Source: Gammaproteobacteria bacterium
Lineage (GTDB): Bacteria > Pseudomonadota > Gammaproteobacteria > Pseudomonadales > Halomonadaceae
DNA: 19,618 nucleotides
Direction of reading: 5' to 3'
NCBI GenBank assembly: GCA_023485185.1
Contig: JAMCZP010000156.1
Location: 1 to 19,618 of the forward strand
In this document: positions 15,324-19,618 of the stretch, one piece after another
Position numbering within the stretch: the first letter of the stretch is position 1
How the letters are laid out: each line of letters opens with the position of its first letter
The notes under the pieces: generated by a model
Seen by the model: the letters and a program-made list of their open reading frames with translations, nothing else
Database searches by the model: none
What the model was told of the DNA's origin: nothing
Program-made: the position numbers and the translations under genes

Positions 15324-16205
15324 ATGCAAACTGTTGCATTTGCAGGGCTGGGCGCCATGGGGTGGCCTATGGCAACCCAACTGAAAGAAGGTGGTTTTCA
15401 GGTGTTGGGCATGGATGCGGTTGAACAAACGGAAACGGCTTTCAACGGACAGGTGACGTTATCCGAGCAAAAGCATCTCGGGCTGGCCCAGTGCGAAGTG
15501 CTTTTTATCATGGTGGTGAATGCCAGTCAGGTGCGTTCCGTCTTGTTCGATAGCAAAAGCATCGAGCAGCTCGGCCATGGTGCCTGCATTGTGCAGATGT
15601 CCACCATTGCCCCCGACGATGCGGCAGCCATCGCAAAAGATGTCGCGGCGGTTAGGCCCGATCTGCACTTCATCGATGCCCCTGTCTCAGGTGGTGTAGT
15701 GGGTGCCCAGTTGGGTGAACTCACTATTATGGCGGCGGGCACTCAAGAGGCTTTATCGAAATGCCGTCAAGCGTTTGACGTGTTGAGCAAAGTTGTCTTT
15801 GAAGCTGGGGAGCAGCCGGGGCAGGGCGCGGCGATGAAGGTGGTCAATCAGTTGCTGTGCGGCGTACACATTGCGGCGGCTGCAGAAGCGCTGGCGCTGG
15901 CCGAGAAGAGCGGTATTGATGCCTCAACCATGCTGTCGCTGTTACAGGGCTCGTCAGCTTCCAGTTGGATGCTGAAGGATCGTGGCCCTCGGATGATCGC
16001 TGAGCCCAATGATATTACCAGTGCGATCGATATCTTCTGCAAAGACATGGGCATTGTCTGCGACTCAGCCAAGACCTCTAAGGCATTTACGCCACTGGCA
16101 GAAACCGCGCGTCAGCTATTTGTTTCCAGCGCTGAGCGAGGAGAGGGCAAGTTAGATGATAGCCAGCTGATTCGTACTTACCGTCTGCTTAATGGAACGG
16201 CCTAA
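15324..16205 (+). CDS. Beta-hydroxyacid dehydrogenase, resembling L-threonate dehydrogenase (LtnD)
   Basis: A 293-residue NAD-dependent dehydrogenase of the 6-phosphogluconate/3-hydroxyisobutyrate family. It has the Rossmann motif GLGAMG (8-13) with D31 at the end of strand two favouring NAD, the substrate loop DAPVSGGVVGA (118-128), the catalytic lysine K172 in MKVVNQ with N175, and IFCKDMGIV (K240) in the helical domain. The stretch MKVVNQLLCGVHIAAAAEAL and the following SSASSWMLKDR resemble the L-threonate 2-dehydrogenase subgroup as I remember it. A GTG at 15318 is possible, but GAGG (15315-15318) is spaced for the ATG at 15324. Expected chemistry is oxidation of a 2- or 3-hydroxy acid imported by the TRAP system. 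Glycerate- or sulfolactaldehyde-type reductases are alternatives within the family. Confidence 0.85.
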   Translation: MQTVAFAGLGAMGWPMATQLKEGGFQVLGMDAVEQTETAFNGQVTLSEQKHLGLAQCEVLFIMVVNASQVRSVLFDSKSIEQLGHGACIVQMSTIAPDDAAAIAKDVAAVRPDLHFIDAPVSGGVVGAQLGELTIMAAGTQEALSKCRQAFDVLSKVVFEAGEQPGQGAAMKVVNQLLCGVHIAAAAEALALAEKSGIDASTMLSLLQGSSASSWMLKDRGPRMIAEPNDITSAIDIFCKDMGIVCDSAKTSKAFTPLAETARQLFVSSAERGEGKLDDSQLIRTYRLLNGTA

Positions 16206-16214
16206 GGGGACACA

Positions 16215-17066
16215 ATGCCCAGCTTTATATCTGTCAGTACCGCGGCTTACGACGGCTATAATTTCGATGTAATTCTGCCATCGCTAGCGCGGTGTGGCAT
16301 AAGGAATGTGGAGTTTGCCTTTATTGATGGCTATGTAGAGGCCTTCACCGACAGCGATTTTACTGATGCTTTCGCAGCTGAGCTTAAAAGTGAAATGCAG
16401 CGCCATGGCCAGCAGTGCCGGTATTTTTCTGGTCATATTGATTTGGGCATTGAGAACGCAGCTGCCAGGCTTGAAGCACGCTGTCGTTTTGCTGCGTCTT
16501 TAGGGGCCTCCTATTTAATTACTAACGCCGCCACGCGTGCGCGCGCAGAGGTCTTCTTTGCACAGGCCGATACCCTGGCTGCGACTGCTCACCACTATGG
16601 TGTGCGCATTCTGCTGGAGAATCCCGGCAACGGCGTTTCCAACTTACTCGACCATGCCAGTGACGCGCCGGGCTTGCTTAAACAGCTGGACGCTCAGGCC
16701 TTCGGTATTAATTACGATATCGGCAATCTGTTAGCTCACTGCCCTGCTCGGGAACCGCTTGAAGATGCACGTGCGGCAATGAATATTGCCGACCATTTTC
16801 ATCTTAAACCCTGTGTGCGCCGCGAGGATGGTATCGATTTTGTTCCATTGGGAGCAGGGGATGTGAATGACACTGCGCTAGCTGCGGAGCTCCTTCGCAA
16901 GAATAAGCCGTTTTCACTTGAGCTTCCATTCCGCCTTCATCGTGATGCCAATGCTCAACCTTGGCGCGATGAGCAACCACTGCCACTCGATGTCATCGAG
17001 TGGCGCATTTCCTGCTCTCTTATGGAGCTGGAGCGTCTTGACAAACAATTTACTACAAATCAATAA
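16215..17066 (+). CDS. TIM-barrel sugar isomerase/epimerase (AP-endonuclease-2-like fold)
   Basis: A 283-residue cytoplasmic protein with the xylose-isomerase-like TIM-barrel pattern. Putative divalent-metal ligands are E135 (LLENPGNG), D168 (NYDIGN), H196 (DHFHLK) and E236 (SLELPF), the Glu-Asp-His-Glu set of hydroxypyruvate isomerases, inosose dehydratases and ketose 3-epimerases. AAGGGG precedes the ATG at six bases, nine bases after the dehydrogenase stop. In tetronate pathways a member of this fold (OtnI) moves the keto group made by an LtnD-type dehydrogenase, so the gene order suggests the same here. This protein does not obviously carry the OtnI or hydroxypyruvate-isomerase N-terminal pattern, however, so only the fold-level function is safe. 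Confidence 0.78.
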   Translation: MPSFISVSTAAYDGYNFDVILPSLARCGIRNVEFAFIDGYVEAFTDSDFTDAFAAELKSEMQRHGQQCRYFSGHIDLGIENAAARLEARCRFAASLGASYLITNAATRARAEVFFAQADTLAATAHHYGVRILLENPGNGVSNLLDHASDAPGLLKQLDAQAFGINYDIGNLLAHCPAREPLEDARAAMNIADHFHLKPCVRREDGIDFVPLGAGDVNDTALAAELLRKNKPFSLELPFRLHRDANAQPWRDEQPLPLDVIEWRISCSLMELERLDKQFTTNQ

Positions 17067-17078
17067 AAGGAGAACGTT

Positions 17079-17831
17079 ATGCTACTTAAAGACAAGGTTT
17101 GTATCGTCACAGGAGCCGCAGGTGAGAAAGGCATTGGCTTGAGAACAGCGAAGCTCTTCTATGAGCACGGAGCTTCAATCGTCATTTCCGATATCAATCA
17201 GCAGGCTTGCGATCAGGTGCGCAGCGAGTTTGACCCTGAGCGCTCGCTAGTAGTGGTTGGAAACGTAGCGAACCGTGATGATTGCTTCAATTTAGCGAAG
17301 GCAGTCACAGATAAATTTGGCCACATTGATGTGCTTATCAATAACGCAGGTATTACCCAGCCGGTGAAATTCGAAGAGATTTTACCTGAAGATTATGATC
17401 GTATTCTGGATGTGAACCTGCGGGGCATGCTCTATATGTCGCAGGCTGTTGTACCTCATATGAAAGCGGCTAAGTCGGGCTCAATTATCAACACTTCTTC
17501 GGTGTCTGCGCAGCGGGGCGGCGGTATCTTCGGCGGCCCGCACTATAGTGCCGCCAAGGCGGGCATGTTAGGGCTGAGCAAGGCCATGGCACGTGAGCTT
17601 GGTGCTTTTGGTATTCGCATCAACTCCGTTACGCCGGGATTAATCGCTACTGATATTACCGCTGGCAAGCTGGACGACCAGATGAAAGCCAAAATTTTAG
17701 AGGACATCCCGCTGGCACGAATGGGCACTCCTGAAGATGTCGCCAAGTCCTTCCTGTTCTTGGCAAGCGACCTTTCCAGTTACATTACAGGGGCCACCCT
17801 GGATGTTAACGGCGGTATGCACATTCACTGA
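17079..17831 (+). CDS. Short-chain dehydrogenase/reductase (SDR), classical type
   Basis: A 250-residue classical SDR. The cofactor loop reads TGAAGEKGIG, two residues longer than the commonest TGxxxGIG form. D38 (VISDIN) predicts NAD preference. Then come NNAG (88-91), N113, S140/S141, Y156 and K160 of YSAAK, and the PGLIATDI loop; it ends GATLDVNGGMHIH. AAGGAGA (17067-17073) gives a strong ribosome binding site. It is the last enzyme of the operon, 12 bp after the isomerase. D-threitol dehydrogenase and many polyol and sugar-acid dehydrogenases are of this type. It could oxidise a second stereoisomer or reduce a pathway intermediate; the substrate is not determinable. Confidence 0.88.
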   Translation: MLLKDKVCIVTGAAGEKGIGLRTAKLFYEHGASIVISDINQQACDQVRSEFDPERSLVVVGNVANRDDCFNLAKAVTDKFGHIDVLINNAGITQPVKFEEILPEDYDRILDVNLRGMLYMSQAVVPHMKAAKSGSIINTSSVSAQRGGGIFGGPHYSAAKAGMLGLSKAMARELGAFGIRINSVTPGLIATDITAGKLDDQMKAKILEDIPLARMGTPEDVAKSFLFLASDLSSYITGATLDVNGGMHIH

Positions 17832-17879
17832 TTATGCTAAGCTGCCTCTGTACTAACCATGGGGGTATAGGGGTGGCGC

Positions 17880-18611
17880 TTGGATGATGTTATGAGTCAG
17901 ATCGATCCGAACCTTTTGGATAGACTTAAGGAGTTTGTGTCGGTCTCCGAACTATCTAAAGATGGCCGATTAAAGCTTCCGGCAGAAAGAGCACTGTGTG
18001 AGCATTTTGATATGCATCGCTCGTCAGTGAGAAATGTGCTTTCCCTATTGCAAAGCCTTGGGTTCATTGAACGCAAGCAGGGCAGCGGCACCTTTCTTAA
18101 AATGCCGGAGCCTATTTTTATCCAGCTCTATTTTGAGCTGGCGCTTAAGCTCAACTACATCTCAGTCGATCATCTTGAAACGGCGAGAGAGATGTTTGAA
18201 AAAGAGATTGTACAGGCGGCGGCAGTGAACCATCAGTCTCATGAACTGAAAAAGCTTGAGCTGCTGTGTGAAAAGATCGTTACGTCATCAGATGTTCTTG
18301 AGGGCATTCAAGCAGACTATGAGTTTCATGAACTGTTGGCCATTATGGCCAAAAACCCTGCCGTATTGATTATTTTCCAAGGGTTATCATCGGTACTGAA
18401 AAAGGTGCTTCACCAGCGCAGGATTTTGGCGCGACAGTCTAGAGAAGCCCAAAAGAAAACTAACGAGACGCATATTGCGATTGTCGCTGCTGTCAAAACC
18501 CGTGACCGAGAACTGGCACGCCAAGCAATGCATGACCACTTCGAGACATGGAATCAGCAGACGATGCGTAGCTTCCCGAAAGTAGAGGGTTCGGGCATTT
18601 TTGCCGAATAA
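17880..18611 (+). CDS. GntR-family transcriptional regulator, FCD/FadR subfamily
   Basis: A 243-residue regulator with an N-terminal winged helix (about 12-75: LPAERALCEHFDMHRSSVRN, then GFIERKQGSGTF) and an all-helical FCD effector domain (about 95-220). The FCD metal site is intact: D146, H150, H198 and H220, the Asp-His-His-His set that in this family holds a metal that binds carboxylate effectors. The start could be TTG at 17880 (AGGGG at 17869-17873) or ATG at 17892; the difference is four residues before the HTH. It lies 48 bp after the SDR with no terminator between, so it is probably part of the operon. Its most plausible targets are the twin TGGTCAACCA sites upstream of the transketolase genes, giving local control relieved by a pathway acid. 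Confidence 0.9.
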   Translation: MDDVMSQIDPNLLDRLKEFVSVSELSKDGRLKLPAERALCEHFDMHRSSVRNVLSLLQSLGFIERKQGSGTFLKMPEPIFIQLYFELALKLNYISVDHLETAREMFEKEIVQAAAVNHQSHELKKLELLCEKIVTSSDVLEGIQADYEFHELLAIMAKNPAVLIIFQGLSSVLKKVLHQRRILARQSREAQKKTNETHIAIVAAVKTRDRELARQAMHDHFETWNQQTMRSFPKVEGSGIFAE

Positions 18612-18975
18612 GAGCTGTGTTTAGGCGTTAAAAGCCTATGAATAAGGCTCCGGGAAAACCAAAGGCTGCCCACAGTTTAAGTGTGCTCAAAGGTTCGGTA
18701 GTTATCTATATTAGCCTTCGAATCCTTGTATGGTTTTTCAGTAGGTCAGTGTTAATTTCGACATACTCCAGGAAACCTTCTCTTTTCCGGACTATTCCCG
18801 ATGGCTCCGGCCTCTCATCGATAGGAACGGCAGAGACCAAGTCAGTAGTGGTACTTATTGAGCGTCTGATTGAAGGCCTGAACATCAACAGCCTCTAATA
18901 GTGATAAACTGACCATGACGCTTAGCAGGATAAGTACCCCGGCGCTTAGCCAGAGGCTGATTATTGGAGGACCGT
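18612..18975. other. 364-bp region with no recognised gene
   Basis: Short frames exist on both strands (an 86-codon + frame at 18638-18898 and a 60-codon - frame at 18706-18888). Neither has a good ribosome binding site or resembles a family I know. A weak 5-bp hairpin TAGGC/GCCTA lies shortly after the regulator stop but lacks a T-run. Two direct copies of CGCTTAGC (18919-18926 and 18943-18950) precede the last gene and may be part of its control region. Confidence 0.5.
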
Positions 18976-19618
18976 TTGAAGGGCTACCGTTTCAGTGCAG
19001 AGAATGCAAAGTCGCTCGCGATTTCGCTTAGTGTAGGCGCCGTGGGCGGCATGCTTTTTCAACTCTCTGGATTACCCCTTGCCTGGATGCTAGGCCCACT
19101 GATTGCCAATCTATTGGCCTCTGCAAAGGGCGTTAATGTTAGTGTGCCTGAACCGTTACGGAATGTTTTTTTAGCAGTAATGGGCATCGTATTAGGCAGC
19201 CAAGTGACCCCGCAATTGGCGCAACGCGTGCTAGATTGGCCTGTTTCAGCCGCGCTACTATTGCTAGGTGTGGCAGCCTCCACGGCTGTCGCCGCCGCCT
19301 GGTATCGGCGCTGCGGGTTTGACCCGGTGAGCGCGTGGTTTGGCGCCTCCCCTGGTGCCATGACCGCAATGATCCTACTAGGTGAAAAGTGCGGTGGCGA
19401 CCCTCAACGGATTGCCGTCGCGCAGTCGCTGCGTATCATTTTAGTGATTCTTTTTCTGCCACCGCTATTTTGGGCCTATGAAGGCGGAGGTGGAAGTGTC
19501 GGCCCCCCGCAAAGCGCGCTTGAGCATGGCTGGATGCTACTGACAATCCCGCTGTTGTTGCCGCTAGGCCGTTGGCTGCGAATCCCCAGCTCTGCTCTGC
19601 TGGCGCCTCTGCTGATGG
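18976..19618 (+). CDS. AbrB-family integral membrane protein, N-terminal part (runs off the window)
   Basis: An open frame from TTG at 18976 to the window end (214 complete codons, no stop). GGAGG at 18966-18970 sits five bases before the TTG, a strong site that supports this rare start; the first in-frame ATG is only at codon 26. The product begins LKGYRFSAENAKSL after the initiator and then alternates hydrophobic segments. It has GLPLAWMLGPLIANLLA, NVFLAVMGIVLGSQVTP, FGASPGAMTAMILLGEKCGGD, and QRIAVAQSLRIILVILFLPP. These match the AbrB duplication family of membrane proteins (COG3180-like, often misnamed ammonia monooxygenase). Function is poorly defined; a transport role is usually presumed. 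It looks unrelated to the catabolic operon. Confidence 0.82.
   Translation, partial: MKGYRFSAENAKSLAISLSVGAVGGMLFQLSGLPLAWMLGPLIANLLASAKGVNVSVPEPLRNVFLAVMGIVLGSQVTPQLAQRVLDWPVSAALLLLGVAASTAVAAAWYRRCGFDPVSAWFGASPGAMTAMILLGEKCGGDPQRIAVAQSLRIILVILFLPPLFWAYEGGGGSVGPPQSALEHGWMLLTIPLLLPLGRWLRIPSSALLAPLLM

Noticed and set aside
15324..17066. Straight assignment as the LtnD-OtnI-OtnK-OtnC tetronate pathway
   Set aside because: The OtnK-type kinase and OtnC aldolase are absent, and the TIM-barrel protein lacks the clear N-terminal pattern of OtnI/hydroxypyruvate isomerase.
10544..18611. Assignment as the D-apiose, D-apionate or sulfoquinovose (SqwGH) pathway because of the split transketolase
   Set aside because: The expected partner genes (apulose kinase, apionate lactonase, OiaK-type kinase, sulfosugar isomerase) are not in the window, so naming the genes aptAB or sqwGH would be unsupported.
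18638..18898. Short frames on both strands between the GntR gene and the AbrB gene
   Set aside because: No family similarity and no good ribosome binding site; considered as a decayed gene, but the evidence is too weak to call a pseudogene.

Overview
The window looks like a catabolic accessory region of a gammaproteobacterium, possibly Halomonas-like. That guess rests on general protein resemblance, moderate GC with AT-rich intergenic gaps, Shine-Dalgarno starts and TRAP/ABC sugar modules; I could not check it against a database. All recognised genes lie on the + strand. I saw no tRNA, rRNA, CRISPR array, transposase or integrase.

Region A (1-9987) looks like a four-carbon polyol (tetritol/erythrulose) utilisation locus. 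It holds the C-terminus of an RpiB-type sugar-phosphate isomerase, a two-domain DhaK-DhaL ketose kinase and a SorC-family regulator. After a 423-bp regulatory gap come a zinc alcohol dehydrogenase, a DUF2291 protein, the three parts of a ribose-type ABC importer (ATPase, permease, binding protein), a strong palindromic terminator and a ribokinase-like kinase. The inferred scheme is import of a tetritol by the ABC system, oxidation to erythrulose, phosphorylation, and isomerisation to erythrose 4-phosphate, with the SorC protein as local regulator.

Region B (10544-18611) starts after a 529-bp AT-rich gap and is one tightly packed operon. It encodes a split transketolase (two subunits), a complete DctP-DctQ-DctM TRAP transporter, a beta-hydroxyacid dehydrogenase resembling L-threonate dehydrogenase, a TIM-barrel sugar isomerase/epimerase, an SDR dehydrogenase and a GntR/FCD regulator. 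The conserved ligand arginine of the TRAP binding protein and the complete metal site of the regulator both suggest that substrate and inducer are carboxylates. No kinase, aldolase or dehydratase is present, so the transketolase is the only visible C-C bond-cleaving enzyme. The most interesting idea here is that it acts on a keto-sugar-acid, for example splitting 3-oxo-tetronate into glyoxylate and a glycolaldehyde unit passed to an aldose phosphate. Two near-identical operator-like sites (core TGGTCAACCA) lie 262 bp apart upstream of this operon and are the best candidate targets for its GntR protein.

Region C (18612-19618) is a 364-bp gap with no recognisable gene, followed by the start of an AbrB-family membrane protein with a TTG start that runs off the window.
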